Shown here in pieces: positions 54,819 to 63,817 of a stretch of DNA of 64,000 nucleotides. The translations under genes were made by a program, and so were the position numbers. The notes under the pieces are model-generated. The model worked only from the letters and a program-made list of their open reading frames with translations. It did no database searches and was not told the DNA's origin. The first letter of the stretch is position 1. Every line of letters starts with the position of its first letter. Source of the DNA: Agarilytica sp033852165 (lineage in GTDB: Bacteria > Pseudomonadota > Gammaproteobacteria > Pseudomonadales > Cellvibrionaceae); contig JAWSUZ010000064.1 of the NCBI GenBank assembly GCA_033852165.1, positions 1 through 64,000 of the forward strand, given 5' to 3'.

Positions 54819-55847
54819 TTACAATGCCGAGCTTCTTTGGAAGTTCAGGAAAGACGGTTTTAATTGCTCACCATTCAATATGCGCTCGAGCATGTGAGCC
54901 GCTTGCTGACCAATGCCCTCGATATCTGCATACATCGTCGCGGTTGCCCCCCACTCTACATCAGCCAAGGAAAGACCAATCAATGGTTTGGTGGTGGTTT
55001 TAGCGACCATCTCTACATAGGGTTTTTGTACCCCCATCTGATCGCTGGAGCTGAGAAACACATCGACGATCGGGTCTAATTCTTGAATATAATGTTTGGC
55101 CTCCTGAGCCATTCGTCGGTGGCCTCCCTCACTTGGAATAAAGCTGACTTTACGGGCATGAAGTATCACCCCCTCCCATTCTTTTTTTTGTAAGAGCTTT
55201 TCTAACCACTTACGATAACTTTGGGATTGGAGCATGTCCGCGTAGACGAAGCCAATATTTTTTACCCCGGGAATCAGCTGTCTGACAAAGTCCAGCCTTT
55301 TATCTATGGGAACTTGATAAGCAACACTGCTAAAATTTCCTGTCGGTGCGCGATCATGGTGAGCGATGAGCCCTAAGCCTACGGGGTCAGTTACAATGGC
55401 ATAGATAAAAGGGTAGCCTGGTGACATCCAGGCAATTTCCCTAAAGGCCGTTACTGCGACCGTACCTGTTAGAAAAATGGCGTCGTAGCCCTTATTTTGT
55501 ATTTTATGCTTCCACAGATTTTTTGCCGTGCCGGAGTAGTGGCCAAGTGAGAAGTAGTCATAAGTAAACCCGGCTTCCTTGGTGAAACCGTGTGCTGACA
55601 GCTCCTCCAGCATGGCATCTCTCACAGTACTGTACGGAAAGCTGTTTTGTGAGTCGATGACAGCAATTTTTTTGCCCTTAGTATCAGCCTGAATGGCCGG
55701 GGTAAGCAAAATCAACAAAACAACGACTAGTATGCTTGAACGTGAACAAAATTCTAAAATTACGATATTTTGACATAGCCCAAGTGCTATTACTGAATCC
55801 GCACATCTAAACTTTCCCATTGAATTTCGTACGCTCAGCATGGACAT
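54819..55847 (-). CDS. ABC-type substrate-binding protein (PF04392-like), orphan
   Basis: A periplasmic binding protein of the ABC_sub_bind type: KIAVIDSQNSFPYSTVRDAMLEELSAHGF, GYDAIFLTGTVAVTAFREI, FIYAIVTDPVGLGL, NIGFVYADMLQSQSYRKWLEKLL and DVFLSSSDQMGVQKPYVEMV are the conserved blocks. There is no permease or ATPase nearby, so it may act as a sensor partner instead of in transport. A signal peptide-like segment (ILVVVLLILLTPAIQA) is preceded by 33 residues, so the true start may be downstream of 55847; I see no clear ribosome binding site. It lies between two transposase remnants. Confidence 0.82.
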   Translation of the reverse strand: MSMLSVRNSMGKFRCADSVIALGLCQNIVILEFCSRSSILVVVLLILLTPAIQADTKGKKIAVIDSQNSFPYSTVRDAMLEELSAHGFTKEAGFTYDYFSLGHYSGTAKNLWKHKIQNKGYDAIFLTGTVAVTAFREIAWMSPGYPFIYAIVTDPVGLGLIAHHDRAPTGNFSSVAYQVPIDKRLDFVRQLIPGVKNIGFVYADMLQSQSYRKWLEKLLQKKEWEGVILHARKVSFIPSEGGHRRMAQEAKHYIQELDPIVDVFLSSSDQMGVQKPYVEMVAKTTTKPLIGLSLADVEWGATATMYADIEGIGQQAAHMLERILNGEQLKPSFLNFQRSSAL

Positions 55848-55944
55848 GAACTAATGAGGAGAAAACCTTCTGTAGGAAGTTGGCCATAGAGGCATGTTAG
55901 TTTAACATTATTAAAACAGAAATTAGCTTGGGCTTACTACGTAG

Positions 55945-56538
55945 TTAGTTATAGTACCAATCACAACCTTTTAGTTTCATTGAGGGTTCCATTTCTTTGT
56001 TGAGGTGGGTGCAGACTTCGATCAGTACTTCTTCAGCATATTCAAGTTGAGCTGTCTGGTGCAGCTGTGATTGAGTCATTTCAAGTCGTAGCTTCATCGA
56101 AGATTGTGTCTCTACCGGCAGCTGAGCGTAGCACGTGTGGTAGCGCTCCAAAAATTCATCACAGACCCATACACCAATTGCTACTCGGTCAACGGCTGTT
56201 GTTTCTGTATTGTAGTCTGAGAGTGTGTTATCGAGCTCCATCTGCGCTTCTAATTCAAGCTCGGCTTCAGACTTTGATACAGGCTCCGTTTCTAGCGCTA
56301 TGGCCTGGGGCTGTGATTCACTATTTGAGTAAGCTGTTGTGTCACGGCTAGAGTTGGACGCAACGTTATTCCAGATGTTTCCTTTAGACTCTAGTGCCGA
56401 CATTCTGCGTGTTGATAACCGGGGTTCAAGCGCAGGCTTTGCGGGAGCAACAGCCGCATCCATAGATATAAATGTATCTTTTTTACTGCAGGCGGATACC
56501 ACGCAAACAAGCAGGAGTAGGATGGTAAATTTAGGCAT
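55945..56538 (-). CDS. Hypothetical lipoprotein
   Basis: 197 residues: signal with lipobox VSAC (C17), a low-complexity Ser/Glu/Ala-rich linker (residues 25-110), and a C-terminal domain with four cysteines (VWVCDEFLERYHTCY, VCTHL, GCDWYY) probably forming two disulfides. The family is not recognised. Same strand as the substrate-binding protein downstream (98 bases), so they may be cotranscribed. Confidence 0.72.
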   Translation of the reverse strand: MPKFTILLLLVCVVSACSKKDTFISMDAAVAPAKPALEPRLSTRRMSALESKGNIWNNVASNSSRDTTAYSNSESQPQAIALETEPVSKSEAELELEAQMELDNTLSDYNTETTAVDRVAIGVWVCDEFLERYHTCYAQLPVETQSSMKLRLEMTQSQLHQTAQLEYAEEVLIEVCTHLNKEMEPSMKLKGCDWYYN

Positions 56539-56967
56539 GTCAGCTCTAACCTTGTCTAAGACGAAAAATATTCGCTTTAAAGTAGCCGTACCGATCCAAA
56601 CGAAACTTCGGTCGCTACAGGATAATACTCAGGCAGCTAACTTACCAAAAGGCTCGTCTAATATCAAAATTGCGACGAGATCATTTCGAAATATGGAATC
56701 TGAATTCCGAATTAAGGATGGCTGACTTTCTCTTTTTTGCCCTCCATTTTGACAAGCGTAGACTGGAATTCTGCGCGTCTTTCACGTTCTTTTTACACTA
56801 TACCGGCAGGCGCTTTATCTACAAACTTTGCATTCGAGAGCTTAGGTAAATTTTGGCATCACCGCTCTTTCTGAAGAAGAATTTTTTCGTATTATTAATA
56901 CAGCATTATATCGCGCCTATTTTTCTAAACAATATTTCTGCATTTACGCCATCTCTGGATGGTCACC

Positions 56968-57206
56968 CATTCACTCGTCGAACGGTTCATTGGGTCAGTT
57001 CGCCGTGAACACCTAAACCAAACTTTATTTTTAAATTCATTCGACCTCGAAAAAATTTAGTCTTTTTCAGGACTATTACAACCCACATAGAGTGCATACC
57101 GATCACCCGGGTAACACGCCTACCGAAAGGCCATTCAAAATACTATGCCGCTCAAATTTTGGTTAAGAAAAATATTGTCGCGGCTTATTCGAGTTTCCAA
57201 ATTTAA
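56968..57206 (+). pseudogene. Second remnant of the same transposase family
   Basis: The frame HSLVERFIGSVRREHLNQTLF, then LNSFDLEKI stops at a TAG near 57058; a second frame continues FQDYYNPHRVHTDHPGNTPTERPF, with another stop before EKYCRGLFEFPN. It is longer than the copy at 54513 but broken by stops and a frameshift. It ends about six bases from the stop codon of the acyltransferase gene at 57213. Confidence 0.7.
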
Positions 57207-57212
57207 CGTACA

Positions 57213-58463
57213 TTAGGCGTGCGCCATAGGCAGGCCCGTTGGTGACGTTCTTGCATCAGAGAGAGATTCCACAATAGCAGACAGCATATCGTGAAGGCGT
57301 CCATTAGTTGCGAGAACTTTCGGTAAGCTAAGCACGAGTTCAATGCCATTTTCGTTCCCTGTTAGCGTTAAAAAAAGCGGTGAAGAATCAAATTCCGGTG
57401 GGATAAAAAATATTCGGTGCGCGCTGAATCCACCACCATGGTAGTTACTGAGTGGTAAAAGCCCTAGGTTGGAAAGGCTGCCTGAGGCTTGATAAAAACC
57501 GCTTGTAATTCGTTTTTCAAGCGATCTTATATTGCCTTTTTGTAACACGTTTAACGAGATCCAGCGTAAAATATCAATAGGGATTGGGATATGTTTCGAT
57601 ATTTGAGGAATAATCGCTTCTCGTTTATTCGCCAGTTTTTCCTTGAGGCTTTCTTTCCAGCTCGTAGTGGTAGTGTTTTTTGTTATCTCCATCATTAAGG
57701 CTCCGGATAGATTGGCTGTGGAGCGTATCCCCTCAATCCTAGGCCGCATATCTACCGGTAAGCGGAAGCGTACTTTTGTTTCTCCGTGTTGCCATGCCCC
57801 GTGAGCGATACTGATGGCAACCTTGGCTAAAACCTGACTGAACTTTCCCGTGACGGTCTTGCGATACCACGTTCTGCCACGCTCACGTCCGTCTGGCAGG
57901 CCTGTTGGGGCCCTCACTTCTTCACTCTCGATGTTACTGCGCTCAGATGTGATTTTTCGAGAAAGCTCTAGATCGGTTATTATGGAATTTTCGCCTAGGG
58001 GGCTATCACCATTTAAAACGCGAAATACATCGTCAGCAAAGGCTTGCGTGCCGCGCCCATCCATTGCAGCATGGTGGCTACGAAAAATTACATAGGAATA
58101 TTTTTCGCATTTTACCAGCACTACTTCACTGGTGGGGCCTTGGTATGGAGGCAAGGGATCAGATAAAAAAGGCGCGTTGACCTCACTTCGACCATCCCAG
58201 CCGCCGCCTTCGACTACTCTAAATTCGGTGCTCTTGCCAGAATCTATCCAGCGAGCAAAACCAAGCTTACCTTTTAGGATAACTCGGCTACCAGGGTTGG
58301 CTAAAGATGCTTGCTTGACTGCATTTTTCCACGCGGTCTCGTCAATCGATCCGCGCCCTTCGAGAATCATCTGGTTTATGCAAGGCGTTTCGTAAGGCGC
58401 TGTCCGTTTATCACAACACACATAAAGTCGTTCGATGGGGGATAATTTACGTTTGTAAGACAC
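57213..58463 (-). CDS. Condensation-domain-like (PapA/WS-DGAT type) acyltransferase
   Basis: 416 residues of the CoA-dependent acyltransferase/condensation superfamily. The catalytic motif HHxxxDG is intact (H130-H131-A-A-M-D135-G136, in RSHHAAMDGRGTQAF). Another conserved block, PVDMRPRIEG near residue 250, precedes STANLSGALMMEI. Members transfer an acyl group from CoA or a carrier protein to an alcohol or amine, making esters of glycolipids, wax esters or polyketides. A closely similar paralog lies upstream on the same strand (58931-60247), separated by a MITE-like element. No carrier protein gene is next to it. The acceptor is unknown. Confidence 0.8.
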   Translation of the reverse strand: MSYKRKLSPIERLYVCCDKRTAPYETPCINQMILEGRGSIDETAWKNAVKQASLANPGSRVILKGKLGFARWIDSGKSTEFRVVEGGGWDGRSEVNAPFLSDPLPPYQGPTSEVVLVKCEKYSYVIFRSHHAAMDGRGTQAFADDVFRVLNGDSPLGENSIITDLELSRKITSERSNIESEEVRAPTGLPDGRERGRTWYRKTVTGKFSQVLAKVAISIAHGAWQHGETKVRFRLPVDMRPRIEGIRSTANLSGALMMEITKNTTTTSWKESLKEKLANKREAIIPQISKHIPIPIDILRWISLNVLQKGNIRSLEKRITSGFYQASGSLSNLGLLPLSNYHGGGFSAHRIFFIPPEFDSSPLFLTLTGNENGIELVLSLPKVLATNGRLHDMLSAIVESLSDARTSPTGLPMAHA

Positions 58464-58575
58464 TAGTTAACCTCGGGCTGTTTTCGATTGGTTGACGAAA
58501 AAATAAATTTATTGTTTACAAATAATAATTACAACGAGTAGCACGTTATCCCATACCCCAGCTATTTTTTTAGTT

Positions 58576-58829
58576 AGTGCCAGCCCAGAAATGGCCCGAC
58601 GCAAGGGAAAATAAAAATGGTCCGATTTATACAACTGCATAAAGGCGTTTGCGACTTGCAAACAACTGCATGCAGTGGTGCGAAGATGATCGTTTTATTT
58701 TTCCACACGACGGCAAGGACGCACGAGGTAGAGCAGCGCAGGACAATTATAAGGATGTAATTGGTAGTGCGACTCAGGAGACAAAGCCGAGCAGTTGCCG
58801 AGTAGCGTCCTATTTTTGGATGGGCACGA
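58576..58829. repeat. Full-length MITE-like element between acyltransferase paralogs
   Basis: The left end AGTGCCAGCCCAGAAATGG and the reverse complement of the right end, CGTGCCCATCCAAAAATAGG, are imperfect terminal inverted repeats. The interior matches the dnaJ-dapB copy (GGCGTTTGC, CTTGCAAACAACTGCATG, GATCGTTTTATTTTTCC against GAGTGTTTTTATTTTTCC) and also carries a 90-base segment shared with 1-163 (GCGCAGGACAATTA, then GGATGTAATTGG). So it combines both versions. No gene inside. Confidence 0.8.
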
Positions 58830-58930
58830 CTTAGTCTGGCGCCAATATGTTTTCCAAAGGTACGTAAGTTTTCTATCGCGAGTTATCGATCCTATATAAT
58901 TCCCATATTGAAGTAGAATCGTTGGGGTTA

Positions 58931-60247
58931 TCACGCTGAGCTTGTCTCTGGTGATTCAGCCGCTAAGCGACTATCGGTTTGCCTGGGTGTTTCTATATCC
59001 TCCTGATGATTGATCTTCCCTTGGTCCAAAATTTCTCCTGTTCTTAGGAATGATTCAATATCATCCAGCACTTTGTGCAGTCGTCCCCCGCTTGCGAGAA
59101 CCTTAGGTACCCTAAGGGCCAATTCAAGACCGTTTTTATTTCCCGTAATTGTGAGAAAAAAAGCAGAGGGATTGAAATCGGGTGGAATAAAAAAAATGCT
59201 AGACGCTTCAAATCCACCACCACTGTATCGATCTAAAGGAATTAAGCCCAAGTTGGAGATAAGCCCGGACACTTGGTATTGACCCGTTGTCATTCGCTTT
59301 TTTAGCGTATTTAAATTATCTTTTTTCAACACCTTCAATGTCATCCAAAAGATAAGGCCAACGGGAATAGGGATGTGTTTAGATACTCGGGGAATCACCG
59401 CTTCGGTTTTATTGGTTAATTGCTCTTTAATCAATTTTTTCCAGCTAGCAGGAGTCGTTTCTTTTTCAACATTCATAATAATGGCGCCAGATAAGTTGGC
59501 GGTGGAGCGCAACCCCTCGACTCTGGGTCGCAAATCCACAGGTATACGGAAACGAACGTCAGTCTCTCCATATAGGCGTGCTGAACGAGCGATTGCTATG
59601 GCGACTTTGGCTAAAATTTGGCTAAACTTTCCCTTAATTGTCTTGCGGTACCATGTTCGACCAGGATCATCCCCTTCAGGGAATCCGGTCGGAGCTCTCA
59701 CTTCATCGCCCTCTCTATCACAGCGTTCAGTCGTTATCTGACGGCAGAGATCGATATCAGATATCATCGAGTTCTCTCCCTGGGGAGGTTTGTTGTTTAG
59801 TACGCGGAACACGTCTTCCGCAAACGCTTCCGTGCCGCGACCGTCCATCGCGGCATGGTGACTTCGGAAGATCACATAATTAGTGTTTTTGCATTTAACG
59901 AGTAGAACTTCACTGGTAGGCCCCTGATAGGCAGGTAATGGATCCGATAAAAATTCAGCATTGATTTCGCTTCTTCCATCCCAGTTGCCACCATCCACAA
60001 TCCGAAAGGGAGTTGTTTTTCCTGAATCGACCCAGCGCGCAAAACCGAGTTTTCCTTTCAGAACAATCCGACTTCCCGGGTTGGCCAAGGATGCTTTTTT
60101 CACAGCGTTGCGCCATGCGCTCTCATCACTTGGCCCAACGCCTTCAAGCACCATTTGATTGGTGCACGGGGTATCGTAAGGCGGGCTGTGCTTATCTAGA
60201 CACAGGAAAAGACGCTCGTTTGGCGATAATTTACGTTCGTACGACAA
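58931..60247 (-). CDS. Condensation-domain-like acyltransferase, paralog
   Basis: 438 residues; collinear with the 416-residue protein at 57213 from the first residue, with most residues identical (RKLSPxERL, KGKLGFARW, SDPLPxYQGPTSEV, FRSHHAAMDGRG, GRTWYRK). HHxxxDG is at 130-136 here too. It carries an extra 20-residue tail. The two differ in the C-terminal third, where substrate contacts occur in this superfamily, so they may act on different acceptors or chains. It is transcribed ahead of the second copy and is divergent from the acyltransferase-3 gene at 60581. Confidence 0.8.
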   Translation of the reverse strand: MSYERKLSPNERLFLCLDKHSPPYDTPCTNQMVLEGVGPSDESAWRNAVKKASLANPGSRIVLKGKLGFARWVDSGKTTPFRIVDGGNWDGRSEINAEFLSDPLPAYQGPTSEVLLVKCKNTNYVIFRSHHAAMDGRGTEAFAEDVFRVLNNKPPQGENSMISDIDLCRQITTERCDREGDEVRAPTGFPEGDDPGRTWYRKTIKGKFSQILAKVAIAIARSARLYGETDVRFRIPVDLRPRVEGLRSTANLSGAIIMNVEKETTPASWKKLIKEQLTNKTEAVIPRVSKHIPIPVGLIFWMTLKVLKKDNLNTLKKRMTTGQYQVSGLISNLGLIPLDRYSGGGFEASSIFFIPPDFNPSAFFLTITGNKNGLELALRVPKVLASGGRLHKVLDDIESFLRTGEILDQGKINHQEDIETPRQTDSRLAAESPETSSA

Positions 60248-60580
60248 AGCTCCACCTCTATTTTTTTTATTCGCGGGAGTAAAGTTTTTAATTAACCGTA
60301 ATTCTCTAGGCTAACAACAATATTCAGCCAACAATATTTAGCAATATTTCAAAATGGAATAAGGATTCCGATATATTTGTTGTGTATTGGTTTAACTATG
60401 TGTCATTCTGAACCATACCTTCAGAGGGGAAAATGTCAAGCATCTGTAAAGAGATGTGTGATCTTGCTGATTTATTTTGTAGGTAACAATTTACGTTTAT
60501 AAAAATAATTATTGTAGTGAAGATTTATTTCCTGACGTAATCTTCATGTAATCCAGAAATGTTTTGCGGGAATCTTATCC
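60248..60580. other. Divergent promoter region of the acyltransferase cluster
   Basis: AT-rich, no gene. It must hold promoters for both the 58931-60247 and 60581-61912 genes. No recognised operator. Confidence 0.4.
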
Positions 60581-61912
60581 ATGAAAATATCTGGCCGTCT
60601 ATTTATGCAAGGCATTAACAGAAAGTCACTACTAGGATTATTCGACCTCAATAGAAACTTTCCTTCTCTGTGGCATCGGTCCGGACAAGACAGATTTTCC
60701 TCTGTGGATGGCCTACGCGCACTATCGCTACTTTATATTGTTGGGCTGCATATAGTTTGGTACACAGGTTATGTATTACCATCTGATCAATTCTTGGAGA
60801 TCATGTCTCGCCCCGAATTGTCCTGGATTCAAGGGGGCGCGTTTGGTGTAGATATTTTTTTTACTATTAGCGGTTTTTTAATCGGATACCTGTTGTTCAC
60901 GGAAATCAAAAAAACGGGTGGAATTAGTCTTCGTCAATTTTATATGCGTCGTGCCTTTCGTATTTTCCCCGCATACTTTTTCGTTTTGGCCGTAATGGCG
61001 TTAATTTTCCCAGATAACGTAGAAAACGTTGGTCATAATATTATATACCTTAATAATTTCCTGCCATATGATGAGCAGTTTATGATTTGGTCTTGGTCTT
61101 TGGCAATAGAGGAACAGTTTTATACGGCTTTCCCGCTTTTACTTCTGGTGATTTTTTATTTTAGGCCTTTCGTTTTTATGGTGTTGATTGCTCTGATGAT
61201 TTTCGCCTTTTTTGTGCGTTATCATGCAGTTTCTGTTGAAAGTTTGATATTACCTTCTATTTTGCATCCGGCATATTATCCCGTTGAGTTTGGACGATTT
61301 TGGGACCTTCTTTACGATAAGCCTCATCTGCGTTATGGGGGAATATTGATCGGTGCAATTGTGGCCTATATGTTGGTGTACACTCGCTCAGTTAATTGGT
61401 TGTCTGAGCATACATGGGCGCGCAGATCTATGCTGTTCATATCAATAATGGGCGTAATCCTTTATCTCGTTCCCAAGACGGGCGGGAATCATGAGCAGGA
61501 CATGAGTCCGGGTTATGCCGCAGTACTGGCGTCCTACAGATACATATTCAATTTATTTATCGCAGGTATCATCCTTTATACGCTAACCTCCAGTGGAAAG
61601 ATGTCGTGGATCGCTAAACTACTTTCGGCTAGGATTTTGTACCCCATAGCGCAGCTATCTTATAGCGCTTATTTGATTCATCCCATTATTATCATGTTGT
61701 CTTTGGATGTTTTTTATAACAATGGAGCGCCAGGTCGCCTGGAAATGGGAGCTATTTTTATCGGAATTTTTGCAGTCGTATTTCTTTGTTCGACGATGAT
61801 TTTTATTATAATAGAAAAACCTTTTATTAATATTCGTTACTTTTTTTCTCCGCCAGAAGCCGGCCTTCGGAAGGTGCGTGGCGATTCTGTCATGAACGCA
61901 GAAAACACATAA
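60581..61912 (+). CDS. OafA/YrhL-type membrane acyltransferase (acyltransferase 3)
   Basis: 443 residues with about ten membrane helices. The family's N-terminal signature is present: RFSSVDGLRALSLLYIVGLH, with Arg and His placed R-x10-H, then GGAFGVDIFFTISGFLIGYLL and FYMRRAFRIFPAYF. Members O-acylate sugars, LPS, exopolysaccharide, peptidoglycan or glycolipids, taking acyl groups across the inner membrane. It neighbours an SDR (62025) and is divergent from the acyltransferase pair. Start at 60581; a second ATG eight codons on has no better ribosome binding site. Confidence 0.92.
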   Translation: MKISGRLFMQGINRKSLLGLFDLNRNFPSLWHRSGQDRFSSVDGLRALSLLYIVGLHIVWYTGYVLPSDQFLEIMSRPELSWIQGGAFGVDIFFTISGFLIGYLLFTEIKKTGGISLRQFYMRRAFRIFPAYFFVLAVMALIFPDNVENVGHNIIYLNNFLPYDEQFMIWSWSLAIEEQFYTAFPLLLLVIFYFRPFVFMVLIALMIFAFFVRYHAVSVESLILPSILHPAYYPVEFGRFWDLLYDKPHLRYGGILIGAIVAYMLVYTRSVNWLSEHTWARRSMLFISIMGVILYLVPKTGGNHEQDMSPGYAAVLASYRYIFNLFIAGIILYTLTSSGKMSWIAKLLSARILYPIAQLSYSAYLIHPIIIMLSLDVFYNNGAPGRLEMGAIFIGIFAVVFLCSTMIFIIIEKPFINIRYFFSPPEAGLRKVRGDSVMNAENT

Positions 61913-62024
61913 TCTGGTGATGCGTCGTATTACATATAAACAGAAAAATTTATTATTTGTATATCGCTTTAGTTTGAGCGTTATAAAAACAGTTTTAATT
62001 TAATCACTTTTTAAATGTTAGCAA

Positions 62025-62960
62025 GTGACGGATGATATGAAGAGACTAAAGGGTAAGGTAGCTGTGGTAACTGGAGCAGGTTCAGGGATTGGCGAGGCTA
62101 CCGCGATACAGCTTGCAAAAGAGGGATGTCAGCTGGCAATTTCTGATGTAAACCCTATTTCATTGGAGACCACCCGTCTAAAAATCGACTCACTTGGCGT
62201 TAAGGTGAGCGCGAAGATATTAAATGTCGCGAATAAGCAGGATTTTTTCGAATATGCGGATGAAGTCTTCAACGAGTTTGGACAGGTAAATTTAGTTATC
62301 AACAATGCTGGCGTTGCTGTTTCTGCGACTATCGAAAATACCACGCTTGATGATTTTGAGTGGCTAATGGGGATTAATTTTTGGGGTATGGTTTACGGAA
62401 CTAAGGCGTTTTTACCCTATTTAAAAAAGTCTGGTGATGGGCATATAGCCAACGTTTCCAGTATCTTTGGTTTTATGGCTCCAGCAGAGTCTGGCGCATA
62501 CAATTGTTCCAAATTTGCCATACGAGGATTTAACGAAACCCTTAGAATGGAACTGGATCTTGAAAACTGTGGTGTAAGCTGTAGCTCAATTCACCCAGGA
62601 TTAATTAAGACTAACATTGTGCTGAGCACTCGGTACGATGAAAGTAGATTGGAGAAAATGGGGGGATCGGAGCAGGAGGCACAAGACCGCTTCACTAAAT
62701 TTGCTTTTACCAGCGCTGAAAAAGCAGCCATCGTCATTGTAAAAGGTATTAAAAAGAACAAAATGAGGATTTTGATTGGGCCTGATGCGGTATTTGTGGA
62801 TTGGATGACCCGCCTATTTCCTTTGATGTGGCGCAAGCTCGCGGTCTACATCGCAAGGGTAGGCCGACGTCAGAGAAACAAAAATATAAGTGAGCCTAGA
62901 AAAAAATCCAGTAACAAATCTATAAATAAACCTATAAATAAAAAGAGTCGTATTGTGTGA
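62025..62960 (+). CDS. Short-chain dehydrogenase/reductase (classical SDR)
   Basis: 311 residues. Cofactor motif TGAGSGIG, NNAG, catalytic Ser in NVSSIFG and Y-x3-K in YNCSKFA. D at the end of the second strand (ISDVNP) suggests NAD(H). After residue 285 comes a Lys/Ser/Asn-rich tail with repeated NK(S/P)INK that is unlike typical SDRs and would bind RNA, lipids or acidic surfaces. A GTG at 62025 opens the frame; an ATG at 62037 is the alternative. Third member of the possible acylation cluster, 112 bases after the membrane acyltransferase. Confidence 0.9.
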   Translation: MTDDMKRLKGKVAVVTGAGSGIGEATAIQLAKEGCQLAISDVNPISLETTRLKIDSLGVKVSAKILNVANKQDFFEYADEVFNEFGQVNLVINNAGVAVSATIENTTLDDFEWLMGINFWGMVYGTKAFLPYLKKSGDGHIANVSSIFGFMAPAESGAYNCSKFAIRGFNETLRMELDLENCGVSCSSIHPGLIKTNIVLSTRYDESRLEKMGGSEQEAQDRFTKFAFTSAEKAAIVIVKGIKKNKMRILIGPDAVFVDWMTRLFPLMWRKLAVYIARVGRRQRNKNISEPRKKSSNKSINKPINKKSRIV

Positions 62961-63187
62961 ATTAAGCGCCCTAAAAACCCCATAAGTAGGTGGGAACGTC
63001 ATTGCAATAGTTTGTATCAATTGCCTACCGCAGATTAAATTAATAATTCGTATGAAACACGCCTAGAGAGCAAAACCAGTATTAAAAGGCCATAATTTTT
63101 GTCCCCAAAAGGTTACCCCATCCGTCTACTAAATAGCCCACTTTTAAGGTATCACCAGCCTTGGTAAGAACTAGCAACAAAAACACG

Positions 63188-63808
63188 ATGACAGCCACAG
63201 TAAGCGTTCCGAATATGTCGGATGCCTTGCCTTGGGTTAGCGAATCTCAGATAATCCCCCTTATCGACTCTCCCCCCCAAACCAGGTGGGCATTGGCCTC
63301 TAAAAACCAACATTGCGATACGCTATACCAGCAACATCATGCTGAACTAACCGCGTACCTGCAAGGTAAGTGGGGAAAGAGCCAGGATGAAGCCAAAGAT
63401 ATCACCCACCAAGCCTTTGAACGCCTTTTATCTGTGGCTGAACCCAGTTCAATACAGCAGCCACGCGCGTATCTTTTCCAGCTGATTAAAAATCTGGTTA
63501 TCGATGGTTTACGTCGCGATAAAGTCCGTGCCGCTCACGCTCTTCGTGAGCAAGTGGAGGGCGAACCAGTTGGGCCTGAAGACGGTCTACAATCATTGTT
63601 AAGTATTGAACAGCTCCAGATGTTACAAACAGTCATTGAAAAAATGCCGGGAAAACGAAGGCGTGCATTTGTCTTAAACCGGGTGTATCAGCTGAGCTAC
63701 AAAGAAATCGCCGACGAAATGGATATTTCAATAGACGGCGTTAAAAAACATATTTTACGTGCGCTAGAAACCTGCCGAGAGCAACTAAAGCAACGATTCG
63801 ATGAGTAA
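63188..63808 (+). CDS. ECF sigma factor (FecI-like), second system
   Basis: About 206 residues. Region 2 (LTAYLQGKWGKSQDEAKDITHQAFERLL, QPRAYLFQLIKNLVIDGLRRDK) and region 4 (MPGKRRRAFVLNRVYQLSYKEIADEMDISIDGVKKHILRALE) are complete. An N-terminal extension of about 45 residues precedes region 2. I use the ATG at 63188; a TTG at 63161 is possible. It is followed nine bases later by a FecR gene, making a second FecI/FecR pair in the window, again not preceded by a TonB receptor. Confidence 0.9.
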   Translation: MTATVSVPNMSDALPWVSESQIIPLIDSPPQTRWALASKNQHCDTLYQQHHAELTAYLQGKWGKSQDEAKDITHQAFERLLSVAEPSSIQQPRAYLFQLIKNLVIDGLRRDKVRAAHALREQVEGEPVGPEDGLQSLLSIEQLQMLQTVIEKMPGKRRRAFVLNRVYQLSYKEIADEMDISIDGVKKHILRALETCREQLKQRFDE

Positions 63809-63817
63809 TTCATACTG

